A DNA stretch of 64,000 nt from Notamacropus eugenii. Its lineage: Eukaryota > Chordata > Mammalia > Diprotodontia > Macropodidae. Positions 46,153-58,905 of the stretch are shown piece by piece. A program made the position numbers and the translations under genes. The notes beneath the pieces were generated by a model, which saw nothing but the letters and a program-made list of their open reading frames with translations, ran no database searches and was not told where the DNA came from. The first letter of the stretch is position 1. Each line of letters opens with the position of its first letter. The stretch lies in assembly GCF_028372415.1 (NCBI RefSeq), contig NC_092874.1, positions 242,025,461-242,089,460 on the forward strand. The letters run 5' to 3'.

Positions 46153-48044
46153 TGCTTTCATTTTGTTGCTTTTTCTTTTAAAACAATCTCTATTGAGATG
46201 TTAGACTTTTCCCTTAAATAACTTTTTTTTCACTTTTAAAAAATTCAGTGAAAAAACAAAAGAAAACTATCTCATTTTTTACAAACTTTCCCATAAATGA
46301 AATTTCTACTGTGCTGCACTGATCCTTGAAGCTATAACCAAATTGCTGGCAATTATAGTTGGAGAAAGAAAACAAATGAGTTTCTATAGGAGGAGAGCAA
46401 AAATACCTTTTATAGAAATTCAAAGCCATTGGGACCTGATATAACAGTTGCAATAAGTTAATGTAAAGGTTAATATTACAATTTCTTGTTGATATATACA
46501 TTGACCAAGTATACTTATTTCCATTTTGAATTTTTCATAAAATGGGTATGAACTGTATTTGTACAACATAACATTTTTGAAAGGGCTCAGTACTTGTAAT
46601 CTGTTTTCTGTCAGATTTGCCAGTTTTTCTGCTCAAATATATGATGTAGCTTTTTTTTAAAAAAAATGCTTGTTGATTTGACTTCCCTTATCATTTCTCT
46701 ATCATTCCATCTCTCATCTTGCTTGCTGTAGGCTGACTCCCATGCCTTCCTTCTTCCCCCAGTCTCTTAGAATCCCTTGTTTTCTTAAAAATTTAACTCA
46801 CAAGAGGTGTCTCCTGATTCTTCAATTACTATGACTGTCCTCCCTTTCTGAATTACCTTGCATTTATTTTTTGATATATTTATATAGCAGCTCTAACTAT
46901 TAGTGAGCCCAGAGAGCTAAGGAGCTGTATCCTCTCATTTTTCACTTAGGTGACCCTCTTCTCTTAACTCACACACATTTTGACTGATTTAGTCCATGGG
47001 GAGTCTGACCATTTTGGAGAAGGGTCAGACCATTTCTTGAACTATTTTACCCATTATGCTTGCCCTCTGACACATGGGGGAAAATTACTTAAACCTTAGT
47101 TTGTCTCATGTCTAGAGTTTCCCCCAAAGAGAAGTGGAAACCTACTCAGTATTCGACATGAATCAGGCATAGGACAACTATTTATTTCCTAGATAAAAAG
47201 TTATTAACTCAAAAGCTTCTAATAAGCATGGATTGACAAGAAAATCAGTATCTTGAAACTTAATAAGTACTGTTATGTTTTCTTGGGAAGTAAAGAAAAA
47301 ACCACTAAACATAAACTATTTGGCAAGATTTCTCAAGAGATGCTTAACATTTCAACTTGGCTCTACATTCTTAACAATTCTCTCCAGGTCCCTGTTTTCT
47401 GGCAAATCAGACCAGACTTAGATTTAAAAATCTTCTTGCTAGTGGCCATTTCCTTGGATGCAAAAACTCCCATCTTCCTTCCTTTCTTCCCCCACCCCCT
47501 TCCCATTCACTTCTGATTAATGGACCCAGGATCTCCAATCTCTTAAACTCACATACTTGATTCCAAGGCTGAACATACATACCCATATCAGGATTGTTCC
47601 TTGGTCATCTATGATAAGGCAAAGAACACAAAACAGATGCTAGCCAAGGCTGGAGCTTATCTAGTTGAGTCTTACTGCTACATGAGAGTGGTTGTCATGC
47701 TACCGGGGAGGAATCAGAGAAGGGCATAAGCTTTCTCCCTCAACTTTTACATGGATAAACTCAAATAGTCTTGCCATGGTTTGTAGCTGGGAAAAGAAGA
47801 AAAAGGCTGAAAATGGGTTATTTCCTTTTAAAGAACCATTGAATCAGCAGCTTTTCATGTTCAGCCAATAGGGGGATTACTTTGTCATCTTCAAAGTATC
47901 CGAATCCTTCTTCACTGGCTAGAAACAATCAGGGCAGTCTACAGAAAGTGATACTACAAACATTTTATGGGTTCTTTCTTTTTGTCTTTGATCTTCTTGG
48001 TGTATATACTTAGCAGTAGAATATTCTTAGTCAAAGGGTACCAT
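46153..48044. other. MSRB3 intron 1, mostly unique sequence
   Basis: The A/T-rich block at 46190-46660 and the block at 46700-47980 show no recognised repeats apart from a short LINE-1-like stretch near 47975-48035. No exon structure is seen. Confidence 0.45.
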
Positions 48045-48230
48045 TTATATTGTTGTTCTTGTTGCCTTTGTATCCTTTGTTGCCAAAGAAGACCATGACA
48101 TCAGAGAAATGATGACATGACTTGCACTTGACTTTGTTTTGAGTAAGGGAGGGCTGTGCAAGGTCACCAGCCTCACTTTCTCTTCCTGAGCCATCTGGGT
48201 CCAGTGACCAGATATTCATCACCATTTACA
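48045..48230 (-). repeat. RTE-tail SINE fragment
   Basis: In reverse: 'gccaaagaagaccatgacat', 'gacatgacttgcacttgact' and 'gggtccagtgaccagatatt'. Confidence 0.87.
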
Positions 48231-50025
48231 TATATTTTTTTAAATAAAGAGTTCACATCAAAGTCAACAAAACTAAGGCTAACATGACAAATTTACTCCA
48301 ACTTACAGAGACTGCAACAACAGCTATTCATTATGTTGTGTACAAATGAGGTCAAATTTGAGTTGGTTCATGTTGAACTTCTGGAAGCGGATTGTCTGCC
48401 AATGTCATCATTAGGTAGTGTAGGGTCATAACAAAGATGACAAAGCATAGAGTCCTGTTGCTGCTTGACACATGAATGTGAAGTATGAAAATGCGTGTTA
48501 AATAGTCTTGGTGTGGAAGTTAAAAGTACCCTAATATCTATTATATTTTTATTGTCATTCATTTTAGAAAGTACAATATAATAAAGTGGTTTTAAAAAAA
48601 AACCCTGTAACAAAAAATGGAAGCAATTTAAAAAACAAGCATAATCAACTGAAATTGTTAGCAATTAAATTCAATTGCATTACATTTTTATTGTTTCTAA
48701 TTATTTGAAAAGTGAAAAGCAGTCAGTTTTCATGATGTACAAGTACATAATCAGTTTGAACAGAAAATCCAATAGGGTATGTAAAAAAAATGCAAGCAAA
48801 GAAAATATAGACATGTTGAGTAGTGGAAATATAAAAACACAAAGTAAAAAGTTTAATCCAGAAAATACAGTCCTTTGTATTTATCATTGGTTTGATTTGC
48901 TTTGTATAAATGCTTTAGCTGAAAATAGCATGAGATCTAATTAACTGAAATAACTTCTTGAAAGTATATATATATAGAGAGAATATGCTATCAAGAACAG
49001 ACATTTTTCCTGGAGAAAATTGAATGTTTTTAGTAAGCAAAAACAAACTTTTATAGAAACCACATCTGTGACATCAAAAGGATTTCTTGTGTAAGGGTAC
49101 AGTTCATTGATTTGCTCAAACTCACCTGCTTAAAATGAGTCATAAAATAGATGCCCAATCAATCAATTTGATCATAGGCTTTAATTCAAGTGGAAAAGTC
49201 CTTTGAACTAGCATAGATGCACAAGAACACAAGAATCATGTTCAGATATACATAGAACACTTGCACACACCTCAGAGATTATCCATAAATTACCAAGTGA
49301 GTTGAGAAAGGATTCATTCTAGAGACTGGAACAAGAGCAACTTTCTAACAAACCCCCTAAGAAGGAATTGCTTGAGGAAGAGAGAGAAGGAGAGACTGTG
49401 GGTCTCCTTTCCTCCCTTCCCTTTGGCTGGAGGGGAACTTCAAAAGGTTCAAAGGGTCTGGAGGATTTTATATTTCCTATCTTCCCTTTGTTCCTCCATT
49501 CCCATTATTTCATTGCCTGCAGCAGTGATTGGTGGCAGTGTCTGCATCAGGATCCAATATGAGACTGGATTCATGGCTCTACAAGCGGCTCAGCAATGAA
49601 ACTACACCATTCCTGATGAGAATGTCTTGAGCCCCCATCAATAGGTCAAAAGGACTTCTAGCTTCCAGGAGCTGTGAGTTACCTCTTTGCCCCATGAACT
49701 CCCTAAGTTAGAGCCCACTGTCCCTTGGATTGTATATATAGTTTTGAGAGAATGTGCTGCAGATTTTGAGGGGTTGTTTTGTTTCAGCTCTTCCTGTTGT
49801 ACCACCTCATTATAAAGGCTGTTTAAAGCTGTCTCCCTAACAGATTCTTGAGAAGAGCATTTGTTGGGCTCAAGCTAATGATAGTAGAGAATTTTCCCCA
49901 ATCCCTTAGGAGTACCCCATTATGACCCTGAGAAAAAGTTATAGCTAAGCTGTGGGAATCCACCTTGAAAGTGGGAGTGATATCTGGGATAAAGACCTGA
50001 AGAGGTTTTGTGGGTTATAATTGCG
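48231..50025. other. MSRB3 intron 1, A/T-rich, unrecognised
   Basis: No recognised repeat. Part of this may be further decayed N-terminal or flanking sequence of the hAT element that starts to be readable at 50029, but I cannot show it. Confidence 0.4.
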
Positions 50026-50028
50026 TTG

Positions 50029-51096
50029 TATAAGGTTGCTTACAAAATCTTGAAATATCACATTCAATGAGAGAAAACTTACAGCTACTGATGTGGGTGA
50101 AATGAAACTTGGCAAATTATGTTCAAAGCAGAGTCAAATGTTTCCACTTGCAAATACTACAGTAGAAAGGGCATGTTTTAAAAGACCTTTGGAACAAACT
50201 TGAAAAAAACCAAGACATTCCTGTTTTGCATTTCAAGTGGATGAAGCAACAGAGACAGTTAAAGACGTTCATTTGATTAAAGATGTATGATGTGCTGTTG
50301 AAACTATTGTTGAGGAAGATTTGTTGCTTTGTATATCTTGATAACAGCATTAAATAGAAATTTTCAATATTTTAGTAGCTTTTCAGAGGAAATTGGTATA
50401 CTGTGGAAGAATTATATTAGAATCCTTATTGACAGTTCAATCACTGTCAAGACAAAAGGTTTCGATATTTGAAAATATGATATGCTCCTTCTGCAATATG
50501 AATACATTTCATACTTTACAGTGGCCTATATTGACAATTATACTACATATAGTTTTTTTAAAGTTGTTTTAAAACTAACTTTTTTTTTTAACCATTCACT
50601 AAGAGAAAATCTCATTTGTGAAACTGACATGTTGTGGGAGCATAGCATATAGGGCATTTTTATATTACTGCCGAAATCACTTCCTTTTTTGTGCCAAAGC
50701 ATTTCTAAGGGCCTTTGAATTAAAAGAAGAAATAGTCATTTTAAGTGATCCAAAAAAGATGAAGCAAAAATTTCTTCCTGAAACTTATGTATTTGATATA
50801 TGTTTTTGAGTACTCCAAACTGAGTGCCAAAAAATAAATCAATGTAATGTCTCAATTTCATACTCTGAGCTCAAAAGATAAAATAATTGCATCTTCAAAA
50901 AGTTAGAGCTATGCATAATCAGTTTGCAAAATCATATTTTTGATATGTTTCCTGATTCAAAAAATACCTACCCTGCACATGAAGTAGAAGACAGTAAATA
51001 CCTGTTATCAATCACTTGACTGAACCTCAGAAGGAATTCTCATTTTATTTTAAAGACCTCAACATTTCTAAAAACGAATGGATGAGGAACTCAATT
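50029..51096 (+). pseudogene. Decayed hAT/ZBED-type transposase
   Basis: hAT transposases (and host ZBED/SCAND3-type relatives) share the order YKVAY.., LSN.TV.RR, FQ.DE.TD, and a C-terminal dimerisation region ending F..YFPDL...EW.RNPF. The + strand shows this order in shifting frames: YKVAYKILK (50029), PLANTTVERA (~50135), FAFQVDEATE then VKDVHLI (~50226), AKAFLRAFELKEEIVILSD (~50694), and EFSFYFKDLN then EWMRNSI (~51030-51096). Stops and frameshifts break it throughout, and it is shorter than a full transposase. No terminal inverted repeats were found. It is dead and carries no host exon signals. Confidence 0.75.
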
Positions 51097-51197
51097 GAAA
51101 GAAAGGTGGGGGAGGGCCCACATTAAGGTGATAGAGGTGTGAGTAGAGCAAAGTAGTTGTATGTAGGAGATGTTGTAAAGATCAAGATTTGGCAGAT

Positions 51198-51246
51198 GTT
51201 GTGTGTGTGTGTGTGTGTGCATGTGTGTGTGTGTGTGTACATGTGT
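51198..51246. repeat. (TG)n microsatellite
   Basis: TGTG tract with one CATG interruption. Confidence 0.9.
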
Positions 51247-51455
51247 GTAGGAGTCTAGGACAATGGGAGACTAGAAGAATCAGATGATGCCTTCAACAGA
51301 AACAGGGAAATTTAGAAGAGGAGGAGAGTGTAGGGGAGGGGGAGATAATGAGTTCAGTTGGGAACATATTCAATTTATGATGTTTCTGGGACATTTAGCT
51401 TGGAATGTCCAATAAGCAAATAGTGATGCGAATGGGATGGTCAGGAGAAAGACTG

Positions 51456-51601
51456 AATATATATATGTATATATACACACATACATACACATATATACAC
51501 ATATACATATATAGTATATGTACATGTGTGTAGATATGTATATAGTGTATATATACACATGTATACATATATGTATATATTGTTGTATATGTATGTATGT
51601 G

Positions 51602-51684
<83 letters not shown>
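51456..51684. repeat. (TA/CA/TATG)n then (GA)n microsatellite
   Basis: A mixed TATA/CACATA tract (51456-51604) is followed by about 80 bp of GA with one AAAGA interruption (51605-51684). Confidence 0.95.
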
Positions 51685-52030
51685 TCTAGGAGCCTTCTGT
51701 ATAAAGATGATAGTTAAAGACATGAGCTGATGGGGTTATCAAGACAGGGAGGTCATAGAGGAAGAAGAGAAGAGAAGAGGAGCAAGGAAAGAACCTCAGG
51801 GAACATGTGCAGCTAGTGGGGGTGATCTGGAAGAGGAACAAGCAAAAGAGATACAGAAGGAGGGATCAGATATATGAGAACTAAGAGAGAGTTGTGTCAT
51901 AAAAATCAGAGTAAGGAATATCCAAGAGGAGCAGGTGGCCAACAAAATATCAAGGTCAAGAGGGACGGAACTAAGGAAAGATCAGTATATCTGACAAGAG
52001 ATCATTGGTAACTGTGTAGAGAGCAGTTTC

Positions 52031-52915
52031 AGGTGATTAGGAGACCAGATGACATAGGGTTTAAGAGGGAAACTGAGGCAACAAATGTATTGACAGATTT
52101 TCAAGGAGCTTGGTTGATAGAATCAGAGAATCAGAAGACACTCTAAAGGACCTACAGATAAGAGCTCTCAAACTCAAGAGGGAAAGGGACCTGCCTGAGT
52201 TCACCCAATGTGGTAGACCTGGGTCCAGAAACTGTCTTAGATTACTGCATCAGCAAGGACCTCAGTATACACAGGAGGGCCTGTTGAACAGGTTTTTTGA
52301 TCTACTTTTCTAAAAGAAAAGAAAATTTTGGGGGTCAGCAAGCTTACTTTAGTCAAGCACATGTATCATTCACTTAGTTCAGGGGAAAAAGTCAGCACAC
52401 TGAACTTCAGAGAAAATGCAAAGAGAAATAAAGATCAACAGACAGGGCTTCCAACTGTCTGACTAGAAGCAATACATACATCACAGATCAACAGACAAAT
52501 CCAAGTGTATGATCTTTATATACATGCATAGTTACCAGAGGCAGAAGCAGCAACATCTGGGTTTTCAAAACCCTGGGGCTCCTTAGTGGCTGCTCACAGT
52601 CTCCTCTGGCCAAATCAACACTTCCAATGAGTAAGGCCCAAAGTAAAACCTCACCTCAGAGTATTTAAACACTGTTCAGAGCCAGAGGGCATCACAACCC
52701 TTGAGAACTAGTGCCTCAGTAGAAATTAACAAAAGGTACGCTTCCCTTAATGGGAAGACCCATTAATGGTTGGGGAAGATCTTTAACTCTTATTAGCCTT
52801 AAATTACTTCTTCTTATTTAATTGCATTCCTTTCTATCTTTAAAATAGAAACAATGATATTATTGTTACTACACACCAACCAGTGTTGTTGAGAGGGAAA
52901 GACTACATAAATTAG
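52031..52915. other. MSRB3 intron 1, weak repeat traces only
   Basis: 52110-52230 (cactctaaaggacctacaga, gggacctgcctgagttcacc) hints at an old MIR/CR1-like fragment. The remainder looks unique and no exon was seen. Confidence 0.4.
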
Positions 52916-52919
52916 AACG

Positions 52920-53430
52920 TACAGAATATTGCAATAGTCTCCTAATTAGTTTCCTTGTCTCAAGTCTCTCCCCAGTTCAATTCATCCTACAGGATTCTGC
53001 CAAAGTAATTTTTTTAAAAAACAAATCTGCTGTGTGTCCCTAGGTAAATCACTTAACCCCACTGCCTCAAAAAAAAAAAGGCAGATTTGATCTTATCATG
53101 TGACTCTCCTACTCAATCAACCCCAGTGACTTCTTGTCTCTAGGATCAAACTTTTCCATTTATCTTCTAAAGCCCCCTACTCAACCTGCTTCCAACCCAT
53201 CTTTCCAACCCCCTTGGATATTACTCTCCCACCCCTACTCTGTCCAGGCACACTGTCCTGCTCTTGATTCTTTACATAAGATGGACTGGTTGTCCCCAGG
53301 CTTGGAATGAACTCTCTTTTTACTTCTGCCTCAGACTCCCCTTTCCTTCTTATTTAATTGTTTGTACTTGTATCTCCAGTGCCCACCATGGTGCTTGACT
53401 CATAAATACTTTTTGATTCATTGACTGATA
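52920..53430 (+). repeat. L2 3' region with a tiny nested SINE piece
   Basis: 'attgcaatagtctcctaatt', 'tctaggatcaaacttttcca' and 'tccagtgcccaccatggtgc'. At about 53025-53081 a SINE middle piece ending in A11 (ctaggtaaatcacttaaccc) splits it. Confidence 0.78.
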
Positions 53431-53832
53431 ATGCCAACTCATATTTTGCTAATATTTTAAGACATATAGCGTACTTTCCTTGCAACCTTATGAAGTAGGT
53501 TATATCTTTTAATCTAATCTATGCCCCCTACAAGACAAAGGAGAATTTTGCCACTTCACTACCAATGACGATATTTTGACTGTCTCATTTCTAGATGAGA
53601 GCTTGAGCCTGCTTGCCTCTTCTCAGTGTTGTTGCGATAACTTCTAACTATCTTTGCCTAAACATGATCTTTCAATGTTTCATAATTTTTTAATATACTA
53701 TGAGGATGCACTTGAGATGAAGTGGCCTTATAGTAACCAAATGTAAAGCCTTCTAAATGACAGGGAGAGATCTCTTCAAATAAACTTCTTCCAGACTCAT
53801 TCATGCAGAGCAAGAATCTTTAAGTTTCCTTC

Positions 53833-53945
53833 AATCATTCAGCAAATATTTTATTAAATGCCTGCTATGCACTGGGTACTGGGGGAGGTATAAATGTTAA
53901 TAAGACCTGGTCCCTAGGTCTAAGAGGTTTATAATCTCGAGTCAC
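53833..53945 (-). repeat. L2 3'-end fragment
   Basis: 'attcagcaaatattttatta', 'tgcctgctatgcactgggta' and 'gtctaagaggtttataatct'. Confidence 0.7.
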
Positions 53946-54534
53946 TGTGACCAGGGGAAATAGAGGTAAATTTTTCCTTCCAGATATAATAGCATGGAAG
54001 CAGACTTGTCATAATTTCCTATAAACTTGGATCCTTTGTCTCAGTTCTAGGCCAGATCAGGATGCAACTACAGATCTAACTCTTTGCCTTTAATTGTCTC
54101 CTTTACTCACCTCTGGGCGCAGAGCCATCCACACTTTACAGGAATGCAAAGTGATGTAAGAGGAAAAATTGTCCCTGCCAGAGAGTCAGACTTCTTTCTC
54201 TTTCTTTCTTTTTTTTTTTCCTAGTTCAATTTTTCTTAGTTTTCTCTCAACTCTCAACATCATACCTTGCGCATAGCAGGCACTTATTCATTGTTTTTTG
54301 GATCAAGTTGAATGCTGAATTAAATCTAAATGTTTTAGCTTTTTGTTCTGGGCCCCCTAAGTCATGGGCCCAACCTAACTTTTCAGACTTATCTCCTTCT
54401 TCTACTTCGAAGTATTTGCTTTGCCTCCTAATTAGAAGCTTTCTCATTCATTCTGGACATTAGCTGCCAAAATAATCTTGCTAAAGCACACACCTCACCA
54501 TGCCACTTTTCTGCTGTAGAGTTGTCAGTGACTC

Positions 54535-54735
54535 TCTACTGTGACACATCTTCCTGAATTCAAATCCAGCCTTGGACATTTAGTAGCTATGTGACCCTGG
54601 GCAAGTCATTTAACCCTGTTTGCCTCAGTTTCCTGAACTGTAAAATGAAGCAGAGAAAGAAATGGCAGACATCTCTAGTACACATGCCAAGAAAACCCCT
54701 AATGGGGTCACGAAGTCATGACCGAACAGCAACAG
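54535..54735 (+). repeat. MAR-like SINE
   Basis: 'gaattcaaatccagccttgg', 'gtgaccctgggcaagtcatt', 'aagaaatggcagacatctct' and 'cccctaatggggtcacgaag'. Confidence 0.88.
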
Positions 54736-54739
54736 CTCT

Positions 54740-55690
54740 ACGTTGATTTTTTGATTTATTTGTCCTTTCACCCTTAAGTAAGGGTTTTGTGCCAGGGCCT
54801 AACTCCTTCCCAAGCAGTGATGTGGGGTCAAATCTGCTGGCCTTACCCCATGTCACCTAAGTGCCTTTGTTGACCTCTGTCTCCTGGATTAGGTCCCACT
54901 GCATCTTTGAGGTTCTAAGTTTTGGGTTTTCAAGGCCTTCTGTGGCATCTCAGTACAGAGCCTTAGGCCCTGAGAGGCCCTGTCCCTCAGTATACTCTCT
55001 CTGAGGATGACACAGTACTGTTGGTTTGCCCCCTGAGGCTTTTTCAGAGGGTATTGTTGCCTTCAGACACAGAGCCTTGAAGGCTGCATTTTGGGCGCTG
55101 TGAGATCTTTCTATTCTGATCTTGGCTTTGCTGGTGGCCCCTTTACTTATTATGCTGAGGTTCCTGCTTGGTCTTTGCGTAGTTCTAGGCTAGAAGAAGT
55201 CACTTATTATAGTTTCTCATTGATTTCTTTTCTTTTTTTTGGTAAACAAGATAAATTTAATGCAGCAACATTGACCAATGCAGCAACAGTGTGGTATCAT
55301 CAGGGTAAAAAAAAAATGACCCAAAGTAATACAAGTACATTTTTACAGTTAATAGTGTCAACATTCAGCACAAATTCCAAAAGGCAGACCAGTCTGTGAT
55401 TTTGAAAAGAGTTTAGTATTCATTGGATTTCTTGATCATTATTGAACTTCCAGATTTTGATAGAGTGAGGTGAGTAGTCTATATTTATAGGAATCTGAAT
55501 AAAATATGGGGTTTTCCAAAAATAAATTCTCCCTTTACAAAGTCATTGATTCTTTTTATAAAGAATGTAATTTTCTTTTCTTTTCTATTCCTTTCAGGTC
55601 ACTGTTAATCATTGAGCCTAGTTCTCCTGCATCTTGATTGATTAATCTTCAGTTTTAGGAGAGCATTAACTGCGTATCATTCTTAAAACA
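54740..55690. other. MSRB3 intron 1, unrecognised; possible minus-strand retrocopy tail
   Basis: Starting in a T-rich run at about 55225-55241, the sequence (taaacaagataaatttaatg) looks like the reverse of a 3' UTR plus poly(A) tail, so an old processed retrocopy on the minus strand is possible. I cannot name a parent gene. Confidence 0.3.
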
Positions 55691-56485
55691 GAAAGTTGCT
55701 TTAATTCTTTCCTCTGCAAGATGTTCAATATCCATTTAAAATCCTTCACAATCTAGTTTTAGCATATCCTTCCATGCTTACTCCACATATAAGCAAAATG
55801 GTATCCTTGATGTTTCCCCAAATAGAAATTCCATCTCCCATCTCCATGCCTTTGCTCAGTGCTTATAGGTCACTCCCTTCTTGTCTTTGACTCTTAGATT
55901 TCTTGACTTCCTTCAGAGTCCAACTCCTGTGCATCTCCCAGGAAATCTTTCCCATCCCTTTAGTTCTTAGGGTTCTTTCCCTCTTCAAAGAAAAATATAC
56001 AGTTATCCCTTCCACATTATGAAGATTAGGGATGTGCCGGCCCCCGCAGATCTGGAAAATCTGCATAAAATATTTTGACCCTCCCTTTGTACCAGAAAAG
56101 AAATCTGAGTTATTATGGTATGTTATACAATATTAAATATATGCTTATGCCTTTCTGAGTTTCTAAACTTTTTCTTTGTCATCTGCTGGCCTTTGTGTAT
56201 TGTCTGTGACTTCTGCAAAACTCTCCCCAAAATTCCCATTTAATTTCTCATGCTGACTCATGATATATTAAAACTACTGTGGGGAAAGTTGCAATGTGGA
56301 AGGCTGTGTATCCTTTTCATTTATCTTTTGTATCTGTCTTCTTACCACTCCTCCTTCCTCGCCCCCCAAATATAAACTCTTTCAGAGCAGAGTTTGTTTT
56401 TTGTTTTATCTCCCCCCGCCCCCCCCCATACAATGGCCAGAAACTCAGTAGGTGATTAATGAATGCTTGTAATGAAATGTGCTTT
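55690..56485 (+). repeat. L2 3' region split by a mini-transposon
   Basis: 'aaaatccttcacaatctagt', 'catctccatgcctttgctca', 'cccaggaaatctttcccatc' up to about 55997. It resumes at about 56311 ('cttaccactcctccttcctc', 'aaactctttcagagcagagt', 'gtgattaatgaatgcttg'). Confidence 0.75.
56000..56308. mobile_element. TA-flanked mini DNA transposon (Tc1/mariner-like MITE)
   Basis: The left end is TA then CAGTTATCCCTTCCACATT. The right end is AATGTGGAAGGCTG then TGTA, giving an imperfect terminal inverted repeat around CCTTCCACATT. TA lies at 55998-55999 and 56309-56310. It splits an L2 copy and has no transposase. Exact end bases are uncertain by 2. Confidence 0.65.
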
Positions 56486-56897
56486 CCCTCCAATTATTAT
56501 ATTCTAAGCTTCGAGACCCTTTTCATGTGACCAGAAACAGTTGATATCCCCGGGAGTGGTTTTCAGGCTAGATGTAAAATAATTACATTGGGTCAATTCT
56601 GCTGAAAGTCATGAATATCAGTATGTGTGTTCCTATGGCCTGATTTTTATAGGAAATAAAGTGAGCCTACAATTGTTAAAAAAACAGTCTAATTTCTAGT
56701 GACTTCCAAGTAGGTGGTACCTTCTTTTTGTAACTCTTAGAATCTCTAGCAAAAAATAAAGTTAGTAATGGTTTTTGTTATAGACGGAGAGGATTCAGAA
56801 AAATTAAATAAATGCTTAGTTAATTTCACATTCTTATTTTAGATTTTTTTTTTATTTTAGTGAAATTGTATTCACAGAATGGATCAATGTTTACTGT

Positions 56898-57142
56898 CCA
56901 GTCATTTCAGTCATGTCTGACTCTTGGTAACCCCATTTGGGGTTTTCTTGGCAAAGATGCTGGAGAGATTGGTTATTTCTTCTCCAGCTCATTTTACAGA
57001 TGGAGGATAGTGAGGCAAATAGGGTTAAGTGCCTTGCCCAGGATCACACAAGGGTCTGAGGCCACATTTGAACTCAGGAAGATGAATCTTCATGACTCTA
57101 GGCTTAGTGCTCTGTCCACTGCGCCACCTAGCCGCTCACGAA
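56898..57142 (-). repeat. MAR-like SINE
   Basis: In reverse: 'tttcagtcatgtctgactct', 'ggggttttcttggcaaagat', 'cacatttgaactcaggaaga' and 'gtccactgcgccacctagcc'. Confidence 0.9.
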
Positions 57143-58235
57143 ATATTGCAACAGAGGAATGAATTTCCAAAGTGAAATTTATATGGTTTCTAATGATTTC
57201 TCTGGTCTTGGAAATGCTATATTTTAGAAACTTGAATTTAATAATAAATGAATTTTTAAAAAATTGAATTTCTACTCCAATGCAATGTGAAAATACCAGA
57301 AATTCATGTCAACACACATTAACTAATATTCTTAGAATACCTTAAATGCCCCAGATAATAGAGATGTATGTGTTCTTCTCTGCAAATTGATTTGTTTTTG
57401 ATTTTCTTCCTAGAAGTACTACTAGACAAAAATGTCTTTGAATAACCTGAATAGTCATTGTTTGTCCTTAGACAGATAGTATTAAGACAACTCTGTAAAA
57501 CAGTGGGCCAGTTCAGTGAACTTGGAAATAATTATGAGACTATGATATAGTTCTATGTACTATCCAGTTCTTAATCCACTAGTTATAATGCCAGGAAAAT
57601 CAGAAAAGAAATGCCTACATTCTGTATATAAAGGGCATGTGTATGTATATGTGTGGAATGACATGCGGAAGCAACGGGAGGAGGGCAGTTCTTGTCTTTG
57701 ACACCTCCATTAAGGTAAAGCAAGAAAGTGGACCCCAATGTTAGCCCTGGCACTGGGAGCTGAATCTGGTGGATGGATTCGTTTTGTTGCTTGTTCTTTC
57801 TTCCCTGCCCCATATTATGGTGATGGAGACTCTCTGCAAGCACTCCCTCAATTTGCTTCCCTGATTTTTCATTCTGATACTGTTCAGCTCAGAACTGGAG
57901 ACACTAAAATGGTCTAAGCTTATGTTGCATTTAGGAAAACAGGCAGGAGAATCTCTTAAAAGGTTCCTTGGTTTGCGTAGAAGCATAGAATTCCATGCTG
58001 GAAGGATAACATGTAAGGGTGGGCAATCATTAATTGCTTATGGGATTTTTTTGAGTGTTTTTTCTAACAATATTAGTATAATATATTGATATTTTCTACT
58101 ATACATTAAAACATGTGTTCATTTATTATAAGCTACATTCTAAAGAATGTAGAACAATCTTTGACTCCAGAGGACAGAGCCATGTAGGGAGGTTGCAAGA
58201 GGCAAACTTAGAATTGCTTTCATATAGAGAATTTT
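57143..58235. other. MSRB3 intron 1, mostly unique sequence
   Basis: No recognised gene or well-preserved repeat. A short 'gcatagaattccatgctgga' near 57980 resembles the start of an old MIR/CR1-like repeat. Confidence 0.45.
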
Positions 58236-58239
58236 AAAA

Positions 58240-58725
58240 CTCCTATTATGTTCTATGCTGGATTTGCGAAAGGAAAAAAAAATCTAACAGTCCCATTTCT
58301 CCTGGAAGGAAGGGAGGAGGAATGTGCACAGATAGGCAAATACAACTTAAACTAATTAGGGGGTAGTGGTGGAAGCACAAAGACTTAGAGAATAATGGAA
58401 AACGTCTTTCCTGATAGAGGTACCACTTGAGTTGAGTGTTGGAGGGTGTGAGGGGTTCTGTGAGGTGGATGGAGTCTTTTGAGAATGGTGGACAGCCTCT
58501 GCAAAGGCACCGAGGTGAAAGATGTGATGTCTCTTATGAGCAGCATCTAGTTTCTGGAATGTAAGGAGTTGGACAAGGATGTCTCATCGGTCTGGAGAAA
58601 TAAGTGGTAGCTGGGTTGTAAAGAATTTTTTAAAAGTGGACAGCAGGAATTTACATTTTATTTTTAAAGGTAATACAGAGCCACTGGAGATTTCTGAGCA
58701 GGGAAGTGACATAGTAAGATGTAAA
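58240..58725 (-). repeat. Antisense L2 copy
   Basis: 'tctcctggaaggaagggagg', 'ctttcctgatagaggtacca', 'gcctctgcaaaggcaccgag' and 'gagccactggagatttctga'. Confidence 0.75.
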
Positions 58726-58728
58726 GGG

Positions 58729-58905
58729 AAATTTTCTAATGACGAAAGCCATATAAATATAGAGTGGGCTGCCCCCACAGGGTTTCCTCTAAGTGGAAGC
58801 CTTTAAAGGAAAGTTGGACAAGTGTGTTGTAGTGGAGATTCCTGTACAGATATGTTTTGGATTGGATGAACTTGGGTTCCTTTCAACTTTGAGATTCTGT
58901 ATTTC
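58729..58905 (+). repeat. CR1/L3-like fragment
   Basis: 'agagtgggctgcccccacag', 'gtggagattcctgtacagat', 'ggattggatgaacttgggtt' and 'cctttcaactttgagattct' match the old mammalian CR1/L3 3' pattern. Confidence 0.6.

Larger units (their letters stand above)
51110..52030 (-). repeat. Antisense L2 copy with (TG), (TA/CA) and (GA) tracts
   Basis: 'gtagttgtatgtaggagatg', 'gagttcagttgggaacatat', 'gaatgtccaataagcaaata' and 'ggttatcaagacagggaggt' follow L2 order in reverse. Confidence 0.7.

Noticed and set aside
46214..46501. A 95-codon minus-strand frame
   Set aside because: No recognisable domain, A/T-rich low-complexity ends, and no splice or promoter context.
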